From contig NW_003131405.1 of NCBI RefSeq assembly GCF_000003605.2, positions 1 to 18,471 of the forward strand: a DNA stretch of 18,471 nucleotides. Reading direction: 5' to 3'. The DNA comes from Saccoglossus kowalevskii. Its lineage: Eukaryota; Hemichordata; Enteropneusta; Harrimaniidae. The notes beneath the pieces were generated by a model, which had not been told where the DNA came from, searched no databases, and saw only the letters and a list, made by a program, of their open reading frames with translations. Position 1 is the first letter of the stretch; every line of letters begins with the position of its first letter. The position numbers and the translations under genes are program-made. Shown one piece after another: positions 1 to 7,970 of the stretch.

Positions 1-172
1 TCTAGTTTACAATTTGCACCACTATTCCCCCACTTTTTCATCTAGTTTAACAATTTGCACCACTATTCTCTCACTTTGTACTCTAGTTTAACAATTTGCA
101 CCACTATTCCCCCAATTTGTACTCTAGTTTAACAATTTGCACCACTATTCCCCCACTTTTTCATCTAGTTTA
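1..172. repeat. 41-bp tandem minisatellite, about four units
   Basis: Units begin TCTAGTTTA at 1, 41, 82 and 123, with a partial fifth at 164. Each unit is 40-41 bp and contains AACAATTTGCACCACTATTC followed by a C-rich and T-rich tail. The units differ by only a few substitutions, mainly in the tail (CACTTTTTCA, CACTTTGTAC or CAATTTGTAC). The array runs off the left window edge, so its full length is unknown. It ends where LINE copy A begins, inside that element's endonuclease domain. Confidence 0.95.
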
Positions 173-177
173 ATATT

Positions 178-520
178 AATAACATATAGAGCCCAAGAGA
201 CATTAATGACATATTCATAGATTTATTGAAGGCAACATGATTAACATTATTATAGGCGATTTCAACTGTGTCCTCGACCAAGCTTTGGAAAGGTCACACA
301 GAGTCACATCTCATAGAGACAATTCAAGTCTACAGCTTAACCAATTAATTCACAATAATGATCTCATTGATATTTGGCGTACGCACCACAAGCGAAATAA
401 AGAATTTACATGGCGCCGAGTGGTCCATTTCTGTACCAATAGTTCTATTATCCCTACAGCGACCATAAGTGCATCTTTTATAAATATGACTGGGTTCAGG
501 TATATGGCACTTCAACAATA
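178..520 (+). pseudogene. LINE ORF2 endonuclease, C-terminal half (copy A)
   Basis: This is the relic of an apurinic/apyrimidinic-like endonuclease, the domain that nicks target DNA for target-primed reverse transcription. A stretch from 237 reads IIIGDFNCVLD, the GDFN motif that places a catalytic Asp/Asn pair. It is followed by a Leu-rich helix and the FTWRR motif near 405-420. In another frame, AGC-GAC-CAT at 458-466 encodes the SDH motif with the catalytic His, followed by K and a G-x-W-x-F-N-x-S-L-L-like sequence into the linker. At least one frameshift separates GDFN from SDH. The N-terminal half with the catalytic Glu is absent. Copy C has the equivalent SGDFNCVID at about 14956-14982. 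Confidence 0.8.
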
Positions 521-1160
521 GCCTTCTCGACGATACATGCTATGTTGATCGTATTCGTAAGCTTATTAAATAATCTCGCAAAAGGCCATATTATGTATAA
601 CGTAATTCAATGGTGGGAAATTCTGAAAACTGATATTAAGCATTTGTCAATTAGTTTTTCGAAAAATAAAGCGCGTCAAAAACGCAAACGAAAGCAATAT
701 CTGGAGAAAAAAATATAAAGGATTATGCTAAAGCGGCCAAATACCATGATTACTGTCTGACAAATATGCACCAATTGAAAGTAGAACTTAATATAATTTT
801 CAATGGTGAAACTATGCGTGCTGCCATACGCAGTAAAGCTCAATTTGTTGAATATGGGGAAAAAGAATACTAATTTTTTTCCTAGCACAAAATAATTAAA
901 TGTCTCATTAACGAACAGGGAGAACCCTTGATACATCCCAATCATTTTTTTTACTTTTATTTGCAATTGTATACTAGATTCTTTCTGCGTCGAATAAATT
1001 ACGTGTCTGCATTAATGCTCAACATTCTGACAGAAATAATGATGTTCTCGAAGGTAAACCAAATTTGTCTGAAATTAGAAACGCTCTTTTTGATATCGAC
1101 AATGATAAAACACCGGGTTGCTATGGTTTAACACCACACTAGTATAAATGTTTCTGGGAA
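499..1160 (+). pseudogene. LINE ORF2 linker and pre-reverse-transcriptase region (copy A)
   Basis: This stretch spans the segment between endonuclease and reverse transcriptase. Near 499-530 the W-H-F-N-N-S-L-L-D-D motif common after L1-type endonucleases can be read. A Lys/Arg-rich linker (KNKARQKRKRKQYLEKK) follows at about 660-715. Near 830-860 the sequence encodes QFVEYGEKE, the counterpart of FIEEGEKNTKYF in copy C and of the EGEK-x-T-K-Y-F block of L1-type ORF2. Around 1090-1135 it encodes DNDKTPGCYGLTP, the conserved K-x-P-G-x-D-G-L-T-like block before the polymerase domain. Frames change several times and stops are present. The assignment rests on block order and on matches with copies B and C. 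Confidence 0.65.
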
Positions 1161-1189
1161 GATATTGCCCTAGACTTCTACCAGGTTAT

Positions 1190-2279
1190 AATTATTATAT
1201 TTGAGTCAGGAAAATTTCCCAAAAGTTTCCGTAACGGAATTATTACCTTGGTTTCTAAAAAAGAGTTGTGATAAGCGCTTTATTTCGATTTGGCGCCCAA
1301 TATCATTACTAAATACTGATTACAAAATTATTTCAAAATTGCTAGCATCCCGGCTACGCAGGGTGATAGGTTCAATAATGCCAATCATAAGACTAATCAT
1401 GCTGCGTGCCGGGAAGAGGCATTGTAGAAAATATATTTTGTATAAGAGATATAATATCATATACCAATGAAGTGAACAAATCTGGTATAATTATAAAGTT
1501 TGACCAAATGAAAGCTTTTGATCGGCTCGACTTACAAAATATTCTAGCAGCCTGTAATTTCGGTTATAAATTTATCCGTTGGATCTCTATTCTATACATT
1601 GATATCAGAAGTAGTGTGAAATGTAATGGCTTTTTCAAAGACCCATTTTCTATTTCACGTGGCGTAAAACAAGGGTGCCTTCTATCGGCGGTGCTATATG
1701 TAATTTCGATTGAACCACTCAATACTGCTATTAAGCGAAATCCAGCAATAAATGGCATTCCATTTCCGGAAACAGATCTCGTCTCAGCACCCTTACCCTG
1801 TCTGATGACGCATCGATTATTGCATCTTTGGAAACATTTAAAAACTATGGCAGCATATCAGGGGTCAAAATTAACGACACCAAAATGGAAGCTTTGTGGT
1901 GTGGGTCCGATAGAGGGCGCCACACTCTTCCAATTCCAGGCACTGTCAGACCCAATGCCATAACAGTATTGGGTGTAAATGTCGGACATTGTAGAGATAA
2001 CTTAGTTCAAGCTAATTGGGAAAACAAAATTAGAAAATGCGAGAGAATAATCAATGGAGGCCCTCGTTTAAAGGAAGTACAATTATTGTGAACACTCTCG
2101 TATCCTCTTCATTATACTATTTACTTTTTAAATCTGACATTACTAGTTTTATATGGGATAATGGCAAACATTTAGTAAATAATGATATTCTTACTAACAG
2201 TATATCTAATGGAGGGCTGAATATATGTGATTTGCCGGCAAGGCGTACGGCATTTCGTGTTAAGTGCATTAAAACATAG
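1190..2279 (+). pseudogene. LINE ORF2 reverse transcriptase domain (copy A)
   Basis: This is a decayed reverse transcriptase that would copy the element's RNA into the nicked target. Blocks appear in family order. The sequence from about 1195 encodes FPKSFRNGIITLVSKK, then WRPISLLNTDYKI and LASRLRRVIGSIMP at 1291-1383. Motif A, FDQMKAFDRLD (1499-1531), has a catalytic Asp at 1502-1504. GVKQGCLLSAVLYVISIEPL at about 1661-1720 is the GVRQGCPLS block. The catalytic Asp pair is read as LSDD at 1798-1809, followed by ASIIASLETFKNYG and SGVKIN. Thumb-like sequence follows, with NQWRPSFKGSTIIVNTLVSSSLYYL, FIWDNGKHLV and GGLNICDLPARRTAFR up to a TAG at 2277-2279. Frameshifts lie near 1400, 1800 and 2050-2090. 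It is the best-preserved reverse transcriptase core of the three copies. Confidence 0.88.
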
Positions 2280-3406
2280 TTGGATAGAGATTACTTTCAT
2301 CAATTTAAATTCTTTGTGACCTTCTATATGAACAAGTATTGTGATTTAAAACTTGGTGCTGACTTATTCAAAATTAAAATTGACAAGTAATAACTACCAA
2401 ATCTACCTCCGTTTTATGACGAAATGCTACGGGCTTGGACGATAATTCAAGATGGAGCCGACACAAACCCCAAACACTTGTGTGACATTTACCAGCAGCC
2501 ACTTTTTCATAACCCACTTATTACCTGTAATGTGTAATGAAGAAGTAATTTAGTGACGTAATTTTGTGTGTGTCGGTATCACAAAGGTCAGACATATTCT
2601 CTATGAAGTTGTACCAGGTTTTTTACCCGCCGCGGCGAGCTGGTACACAATGGTTGTGAATGCGTCTACTATTAGGAAAATTGAAAATCAGTACAAAACT
2701 ATTAAAAACAATTTACCCCCATCTTGGTTCAAAATGTGTTCATCGAAATTCCTAAAACTTCTTCGCAAACATCTGATATATTAATAAATTATAAGTCAAA
2801 TCTCCATCAAACTACGAAATTAACTACTAAACAACTAATCCATGTATCCAACAGCCGAGAACCGAATTGCATATCCTGTTTGAACCGACATTACACGGAT
2901 ATAAGTTTTTACGTGTCTGGTTCAATATATTCGGAGGTATAACACCCAACTCCTTTGGTGATAACGACTTTAAAATTACCCATAATGCAATATTCAATAA
3001 CAATTTACTGCACCGAATTTGAATCTTGGACAACATTTATTTCAATTTCTGTATAACAGAAAGAAAAACAATTGTTCGTTTGTTTGTTTCCTGCAAAACA
3101 ATTTTACCATTATGGCAATATGTTGGTCAGATAATGACAAGAATCTTTCCCGATGACAATTTGGATCAGCTAAGTGACACTTCTCGGTTGTTCGGGTGCT
3201 ATGTATCGAATGACAAATTTAAATTAGCTCTAGTCAACTATGTATTATCACTCGCACACTTTTTAATTACAACACGACGAAAAGTATACATGAGATTAAA
3301 ACATATAATCCCGATTCTTGAACTATTCCGAACAAAATTAAGTCACAAAATATTAGCTGATTTTAAACACAGTTTTCAAATAAATTATTCAAATTATTTA
3401 TTATAA
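2280..3406 (+). pseudogene. LINE ORF2 C-terminal region (copy A)
   Basis: This is the long C-terminal part of ORF2 downstream of the thumb. Blocks shared with copy C include LPPFYDEMLRAW (copy C LPQFYSEMLQA, about 15976) with PLFHNPLIT (copy C PMFYNPLIT). Another is ITKVRHILYEVVPGFLP (2575-2630), which matches ITKIKDILYKVVPGL at 16120-16167 in copy C. A run of 126 residues from 3026 to 3406 then ends in a stop. It contains ITERKTIVRLFVSCKTILPLW, with a Cys but no complete zinc knuckle. I do not recognise a named domain in the last 130 residues. Several stops and frameshifts occur between 2380 and 3025. Confidence 0.7.
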
Positions 3407-3544
3407 GCATTACAAAATGAATTAAGTATTATGACTTGAAATGTATGTAAATTTTATTGTATTAATATTGCAAACATGTAATTTTTTTAACAAGGCAGAC
3501 CAGTGGGTCTGTCTTTTAATAAAGGAAAAAACAACAACAAATAC
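3407..3544 (+). promoter_or_regulatory. LINE 3' UTR with terminal hairpin, AATAAA and A-rich tail (copy A)
   Basis: After the ORF2 stop the sequence is AT-rich. Near its end CAGACC-AGTG-GGTCTG (3496-3511) forms a 6-bp stem with a 4-nt loop. AATAAA follows at 3518-3523, then an A-rich tail that becomes ACAACAACAA and ends at the 5S junction. Copy C has the same order (CAGACATGGTCTTG at 16998-17011, AATAAA at 17018-17023, A-rich tail). In several LINEs a 3' stem-loop is the structure recognised by the reverse transcriptase. That role here is inference from position and conservation. Confidence 0.7.
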
Positions 3545-3634
3545 CAGTTTTCATCCGATCACTGAAGCTAAGCTGCTTCGGACGTGGTTAGTACTTTCAT
3601 GGGAGACCGGCTGGGAATACCTCGTGCAGTAGGC
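3545..3634 (+). pseudogene. 5S rRNA fragment, nucleotides 30-119
   Basis: This is the 3' 90 nt of a 5S rRNA gene. It contains CCGATCACTGAAGCTAAGC (box A region), GGTTAGTACTT and GGGAGACCGGCTGGGAATAC (box C region), and it ends GTGCAGTAGGC. The 5' 29 nt are absent because LINE copy A occupies that side. Small changes (CAGTTTTCA for CAGTTCTCG, CTTCGGACG) show some decay. A T-rich Pol III-type terminator, ATTTTTATTTT, follows about ten bases downstream. Confidence 0.93.
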
Positions 3635-3731
3635 TCATCAACATTTTTATTTTACCGTACATACTAACGTTTTCCCGGCATGTTTTGCCTAGCCGAAGCA
3701 TTAAATTACATCCAATTCCGACGAATATTAA
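3635..3731 (+). other. 5S rDNA intergenic spacer
   Basis: This 97-nt spacer lies between two 5S sequences. It starts with a T-run (ATTTTTATTTTACCG), which is a likely RNA polymerase III terminator. It continues with CGTACATACTAACG, a GTTTTGCCTAG segment and CATCCAATTCCGACGAATATT just before the next 5S. The same spacer recurs at 17128-17224 (97 nt), at 9419-9500 (82 nt, with a deletion) and at 17344-17425. This shows that these 5S copies derive from one tandem array. Confidence 0.85.
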
Positions 3732-3769
3732 GCCTACTGCCATATCATTGCAGAATACACCAGTTCTCG
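3732..3769 (+). pseudogene. 5S rRNA 5' fragment, nucleotides 1-38, cut by LINE copy B
   Basis: The sequence starts GCCTACTGCCATATCATTGC, continues to ACACCAGTTCTCG and then stops abruptly at copy B's first bases (GTCCAAGATGG). The numbering comes from the full-length copy at 9501. The rest of this gene resumes at 9329 on the far side of copy B with CAGTTCGCG, so nucleotides 30-38 are present on both sides. This is a target-site duplication. Confidence 0.9.
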
Positions 3770-3970
3770 GTCCAAGATGGACGTCTTGTAAGGGGCTTGT
3801 CACTGTGTAATCCATCATCGTCATCATCGAGCGTTTTGTAGAACATTCCTTCGCAATTTCTTCCGAATAAGAAGCTCATTTGTCTAGTTTCTAAGCTAGA
3901 CGTCTATTTTTTGTTTGACTGTTTGCCGAGTGCTGTTTTTTTGACATAATTTTTCGCCAACTGGGTGCTG
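3770..3970 (+). promoter_or_regulatory. 5' leader of LINE copy B
   Basis: These are the first bases after the 5S junction, beginning GTCCAAGATGGACGTC. No ORF1-like protein sequence is visible before about 3975, so this is read as a 5' UTR or internal promoter region. The motif CCAAGATGG at its very start resembles the YY1-binding sequence (CAAGATGGC) at the 5' end of mammalian L1. Copy C has GCCAAGATGGCCG at 13598-13610, overlapping its ORF1 start. The region also contains a CATCATCGTCATCATCG run (3813-3829) and a poly-T tract. Promoter activity is inference. Confidence 0.5.
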
Positions 3971-3974
3971 GGTC

Positions 3975-4990
3975 CGGCGACCTTTGCTTAGAAAAGAAAA
4001 CACAGTTACAGATGCTATAGATGTCATCAACGATGTTCACGCAACTGCGGGTGATAGCAGTGTCCTCGCATGTGTAAATATGAATGGAAGTTGACAAATT
4101 TCGTTACAATCTCAAGAAAAGGCCGACCTACTATTACAACAGAGCCTGATTATCAATGACAAGAACTATGAAGTTCGTTGCATGAGTAGACACCTTGTAA
4201 CCGTGTCATTTTTCAGTCTTCCCGCCTATATAAGTGATGAGGATGTTAAAACAAAGCTAGAACACTTTGGATGTAAAATCGGAAGTGCTTGTTATTCGCA
4301 AATATTTTAGTGAGGCATCGGTCATTGAGAACGGGACGCGATTCGTCCGTGTTGAACTTCCATCTACTGTTAAATCACTCCCCTATGCCGTCAAATTTGA
4401 AAATGGACCTAATACAAGATTATTCAATAATACTCATCACAAAGTTTGCAACCATTGTCTAAAAATTCGCATACTATTCATTATTGTCCTGTTTACGAAT
4501 GTCAAATTTACAATGGAAGATGTCATACTGAAAGACGTTGTCAGACCCGGAAATGCTTTAGTTGTGAACAGTTTGGACGTACAGCAAAGGACTGGGTATG
4601 TCCAAAGCTAAACAACACAGCCGTCTACAACCCTACGAAGGCACAACCCCAACTACGGAAATGGAAAATTATACTCGAAATATGACTACCGATGATAACA
4701 AAGAAGATGATGAGGCAAAAATAATAGAGCCAAACACAACCACGGAAATGAAACCACCGACAATTCAGCGAATGAGCCCATTCTGAATGACTCTGGTAAA
4801 GAAGATTTAAATTACAATACAGAAATACCTGACATGGAAACTCACTCATGAACACCTTCAAAACGCCAGCACGAATCGACAAACCGCAACACTGAAACTA
4901 ATCGTTATGACAAATCCCCTCAACGACGCAAAACAAAACCAAACGTTAAACACTCTTGTAGTAACTTTACACCAAAATCCATGGACTAAA
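3975..4990 (+). pseudogene. LINE ORF1, nucleic-acid-binding protein with zinc knuckles (copy B)
   Basis: This is a broken ORF1. From about 3980 the sequence encodes DAIDVINDVHATAGDSSVLACVN, which aligns with SIEVIESVHQAISDRSILSC of copy C. VTVSFFSLPAYISDEDV and a 50-residue block (EVLVIRKYF, TRFVRVELPSTVKSLPYAVKFE) follow, which may be a divergent RNA-binding fold. Then come two Cys/His clusters in different frames. VCNHCLKNSHTIHYCPVYEC starts at about 4444. RCQTRKCFSCEQFGRTAKDWVCP at about 4534-4605 resembles a C-x2-C-x4-H-x4-C knuckle in which the His is replaced by Arg and the spacing to the last Cys is disturbed. The C-terminal part is acidic then basic (KSPQRRKTKPNVKHS, ending at about 4989). 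Frameshifts lie near 4270, 4450 and 4610. The known role of LINE ORF1 is binding the element RNA. Confidence 0.78.
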
Positions 4991-5056
4991 TAGACATGTC
5001 TAAGTAAGCTTAATGGCTCTGTTATAAGTAACTTCCTCTGTTCTATTATTGTAGTG

Positions 5057-5212
5057 ATGGCTTCCATGATCTCCATAAATGCGACTGTCTTACGTAATTA
5101 TGACAAGATATCCAACCCCTTGCATTAGTCATAATGTCGATATAATCGCCATCCACGAAACATTTTGGCATCCCGACACGCGTCAATTCACATAGAGACA
5201 GGGTACAACCAA
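5057..5212 (+). pseudogene. LINE ORF2 start, endonuclease N-terminus (copy B)
   Basis: ATG at 5057 opens MASMISINATVL, the kind of N-terminus L1-type endonucleases have before the N-G-L motif. A frame change leads into VDIIAIHETFW at about 5132-5164. This aligns with VDILEIQETFW of copy C (14611-14652) and holds the catalytic Glu of the QET-H-like motif. The domain stops at about 5212, where sequence of another element begins. The remainder of this endonuclease is absent from the window. Confidence 0.7.
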
Positions 5213-5222
5213 TGTGATTTCT

Positions 5223-5774
5223 AGTCGCCTGGATTATTTTTTTTATTTTGGATAGTGCCCGACTATTGTGGACCCAACAGACATTTGCTCTGTTTCCTTT
5301 AGTGATTATTCATCAGTAACTTTGTTTTTGGTTCTGGGCAATACACGGTTTGAGCCCTCTTTTTGGAAATTTAACTGTAGTCTGCTTGATGATCCTACCT
5401 ATCTTCAGCTGTTACAAGAAAGCTTAAATATGTGGATTTTAGATTACGACTCAACTGAAAATAAAAGTTTAGCTTGGGATTTTCTCAAATATCAGATTAG
5501 AAAAGTAACTATAAAGAAAACATATATTGATCAAGCTTATGACTATATTACCTGGGGGAAGTATTGTGCGGTCCCGTGCGAAATGGGTGGAAAAAGGCGA
5601 AAAAATGGACAAAGTATTTTTTCGGCATCGAAAAAAGAAACAGAAGACGGTCTCGTCTTTAGAGAATTATTAATTCTAACCATAGCAATTCTCAATCTTA
5701 TTCAAAGGAATTTATTACATATAACATTCCTCAGCTGTCAACAAAGAAATGTAATATTTGTCCAATCTGAATGA
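5223..5774 (+). pseudogene. Nested LINE ORF2: endonuclease C-terminus and linker
   Basis: SRLDYFF is the last conserved block of L1-type endonucleases. It is followed in frame from 5268 by DPTDICSVSFSDYSSVTLFL, where the usual SDH reads SDY, so the catalytic His is lost. FEPSFWKFNCSLLDDPTYLQ then matches the G-P-G-x-W-K-F-N-x-S-L-L block. Linker residues LAWDFLKYQIRKVTIK follow. The open stretch to 5774 is 168 residues, but its last third is out of register with the reverse transcriptase approach, which implies frameshifts near 5590-5700. Confidence 0.78.
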
Positions 5775-6510
5775 AGCATACAAATCACTTACTGGTATGT
5801 CAAAAGGGAAACCATCTGGTAATGATGGTCTTACTGTTGATTTTTATCATGTCTTCTGGTCTCACATTGGCTCCCGTTTAGTTAAATTATGGGATAATAA
5901 TATAAAAACATTTAGCTTCACAACAAAGTATCATTACATTAATTGAAAAAAGGGGAAGACAAGCAGTTTACTTAAAATTGGCGCCCAGTTTAATTAATTA
6001 ATGTTGATGCGAAAATTGGTTCACGGTGTCTTGCCAATTAAATGGAAAAACAATTCTTCCAAGCATCATTTATTGTAGCCAGTCTGATTTTGTGTAGGGA
6101 AAGGATATTTCAGATTGTGTGCGACTTATTGAAGAATTCATGTCTTATACTGATGAGCTTAATTTGCCAGGGATCATACTTGCAGTGGATTTTCAGAAAG
6201 CCTTCGATTCCTTGGAGTGGAGTTACCTATATAAGTATTTAGAAGCTTTTAATTTTTTAATTGTGGCCCTACACCATTAAAGTGGGTAAGGTGTATCATG
6301 GTATCGAGAGTTCAATTGTCAACCATGGTTGCACAACTGGATATTTTGGTTCGGAGTGCGGTGTCCGTCAGGATGATCTTCTTTCCCCAGCACTTTTTGT
6401 CTTGTCCTTGGAAACAATTTTAATAGCTATTAGAAATAATCGTCACATTTATGGTTTTCAAATAGCTGGGGTGTGAAGTTTAGGAAACTGCATTCGCGGA
6501 TGATTTAACT
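5758..6510 (+). pseudogene. Nested LINE ORF2: reverse transcriptase fingers and palm
   Basis: The frame from 5758 reads LNEAYKSLTGMSKGKPSGNDGLTVDFYHVFW, where KPSGNDGLTVDFY is the conserved approach to the polymerase core. The W-R-P-x-S-L-I-N block is reduced to WRPV-like codons near 5980. ILAVDFQKAFDSLEW (6177-6221) is motif A, with a catalytic Asp. GIESSIVNHGCTTGYF and GVRQDDLLSPALFVLSLE follow (about 6303-6416), where Gly-Asp-Pro has become Asp-Asp-Leu. FADD (6493-6504) carries the catalytic Asp pair. Frameshifts near 6150, 6260 and 6476 break the frame. Confidence 0.82.
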
Positions 6511-7050
6511 TATATTTTGGCACACGAATTATAGGCAAATTATTTGTTTCAAACATTGGATTTTTTTGAACGCTACTTGTCTCAACAAAAATTTTGAAAA
6601 ACTGAAGCCATTTAGTTAGGTAAATGGAAAAAAACGAAGAAAAAATACTTGACATCAATTGGCCTAGTGAACCGATCAAAATTGTGGGTGTTTTTGTCTC
6701 TTACAATAAAGAGTGAGTTACCAGTTTGAACTACGCTAAACTTATAGAAAACCTAGAAACCACACTTAATTTTTGGCTTCAATGGGAGCTTACCATTTTG
6801 GGCAAGATTATGATGGCTAAGAGCTTGGTTGTTTCTAAATTTGTATATCTTATGCGGATGACAAGTGTGCCAAAAGTTATGTTAAACGAGTTCAATAGCA
6901 AAATATTTAATTTTATCTGGAATGGAAGAGATAAAATTACACGTAAAGTATTGATGGCTGATGTACACAAAGGCAGCTTCAGAGGTCCGGATATGTTTAC
7001 TTAACTCTTGCCGTATATTATGGATGAAAAGGTATTTTGATAATTCTGTA
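6511..7050 (+). pseudogene. Nested LINE ORF2: thumb region
   Basis: An open run of 92 residues at 6726-7004 contains NYAKLIENLETTLNFW, LTILGKIMMAKSLVVSKFVYL and FNSKIFNFIWNGRDKI, then KVLMADVHKGSFRGPDM. These are the helical blocks that follow the palm in L1-type ORF2, ending with the G-G-L-x-x-P-D-like motif, here S-F-R-G-P-D. The stretch 6511-6725 joins it to FADD but is interrupted by stops. Confidence 0.8.
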
Positions 7051-7179
7051 ATACATCCATGGAAGGATTTCTTAAGGATTTTTACCGTGAAGCATTAATC
7101 GCTTGGATTGGATTTAAAAATGTGAACTATATGAACTCTGCTATGGAGTCTATTATCTGGAATAACAGATAGCATCTAC

Positions 7180-7845
7180 TTTCCATATGTCTGATTTACA
7201 GGAAAATGATGCGTTTATGGGTCGTATGCTCTCACTGAAGTATAATCTTTCTCCTATTAATGTTTTTAAATTAATAAGTATATGGGATGCCATGCCAGTA
7301 TACGGGAAGCTAACCCCAGGCTTCTGCAGGCTCACCCAAAATCACTTTAGATTTATATCCAGTATTTATGAAAGATGAATTTGTTAGTATATTGAAAGTA
7401 TATCAAGTATATGTTAGTATATTAAAAGTATTATCAGGGGTAGCATTTCTAGTCTCCCAACTGCGTGAGGGATTTCAATTTGTTGCCAACAGATATCTTT
7501 GCAGCCTCTGTCAGTTGGAAACGGAAGCGCGATACCACCTGTTTTTCCATTGTTGCCACTCCCAGCTCTTTTGGGCAGATTTCAACAACTCGTTTGGGAA
7601 TTTAATAGACATGTCAGATTTTCCAACACTTCAAGATATTATTTTAGGAAATGTCAATTTTGCAAAGCTTATAAGCTATTTATTGATTTTGGGAAAAATA
7701 GTACTTTAACCAGTGTAAGATGCAGAAATGTTTCCCTGATTTAATCACTTAATTTTAATCACTTGTTACTAGAACGCAACAAATTGAAGAATATATTGCC
7801 AAAGAACAAGGTATAATTGAAATTCACAATTCAAAATGGTCGGCA
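7180..7845 (+). pseudogene. Nested LINE ORF2: C-terminal region with Cys/His knuckle
   Basis: The sequence from 7187 encodes SDLQENDAFMGRMLSLKYN. A later frame encodes CSLCQLETEARYHLFFHC (7500-7553). This is a C-x2-C-x8-H-x4-C arrangement, close to the Cys-rich motif at the C-terminus of L1-type ORF2 proteins. FW-x-D-F-N and a hydrophobic segment follow. After a frame change KNSTLTSVRCRNVSL appears. The last recognisable residues (KNKV, IHNSKW-like) end at about 7840. A short tandem duplication sits at 7381-7430, where the sequence encoding VSILKVYQVY / VSILKVLSG is repeated. Confidence 0.75.
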
Positions 7846-7970
7846 TTTAAATATCTCTAGTCATAATTACACTTTATTATTTGAAAACATGTATAACTTG
7901 CCGTATTGTTTGCTTTGTTTTGTTTTGTTTTTATTGTCTGTTTTTTATTCTGTCTGTTAAAAAAATACAA
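7846..7970 (+). other. 3' UTR of nested LINE
   Basis: This AT-rich stretch has GTTTT-type repeats (TTTGTTTTGTTTTGTTTTTATTG at about 7911-7937). A T-rich block and a short A7 run at 7960-7966 follow. There is no AATAAA just before the tail. Copy B sequence resumes immediately afterwards. Confidence 0.6.

Larger units (their letters stand above)
173..3544 (+). mobile_element. 5S-targeted LINE, copy A (5'-truncated, decayed)
   Basis: This is a 5'-truncated non-LTR retrotransposon. The order is endonuclease C-terminal half, linker, reverse transcriptase, long C-terminal region, 3' UTR with hairpin and AATAAA, then an A-rich tail. ORF1 and the start of ORF2 are missing, and the left end abuts a minisatellite. 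The right end abuts nucleotide 30 of a 5S rRNA sequence. The reading frame is interrupted by several stops and frameshifts, so the copy cannot be active. Copies B and C match it domain by domain at protein level, and all three share the same 3' target. The L1-type endonuclease, the reverse transcriptase motifs and the RNA-gene target fit the Tx1 group, but clade placement is inference. The exact 5' boundary is uncertain by about 10 bp. Confidence 0.88.
5213..7970 (+). mobile_element. Nested L1-like LINE, different family, 5'-truncated
   Basis: This is a second non-LTR element inserted in copy B in the same orientation. It starts inside its endonuclease (SRLDYFF at 5223-5243). It continues through linker, reverse transcriptase, thumb, a Cys-rich C-terminal knuckle and a T-rich 3' UTR, and ends near a short A-run (7960-7966). 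Its protein blocks (GVRQDDLLSPALFVLSLE, KFVYLMRMTSVPK) differ clearly from those of the 5S-targeted family (GVKQGCLLSAVLYVISIEPL). No clear target-site duplication was found. It carries many stops but fewer than its host, which fits a later insertion. Both ends are uncertain by about 20 bp. Confidence 0.82.

Noticed and set aside
1-172. CRISPR-like array because of regular spacing
   Set aside because: The units are head-to-tail with no unique spacers, and the context is eukaryotic.
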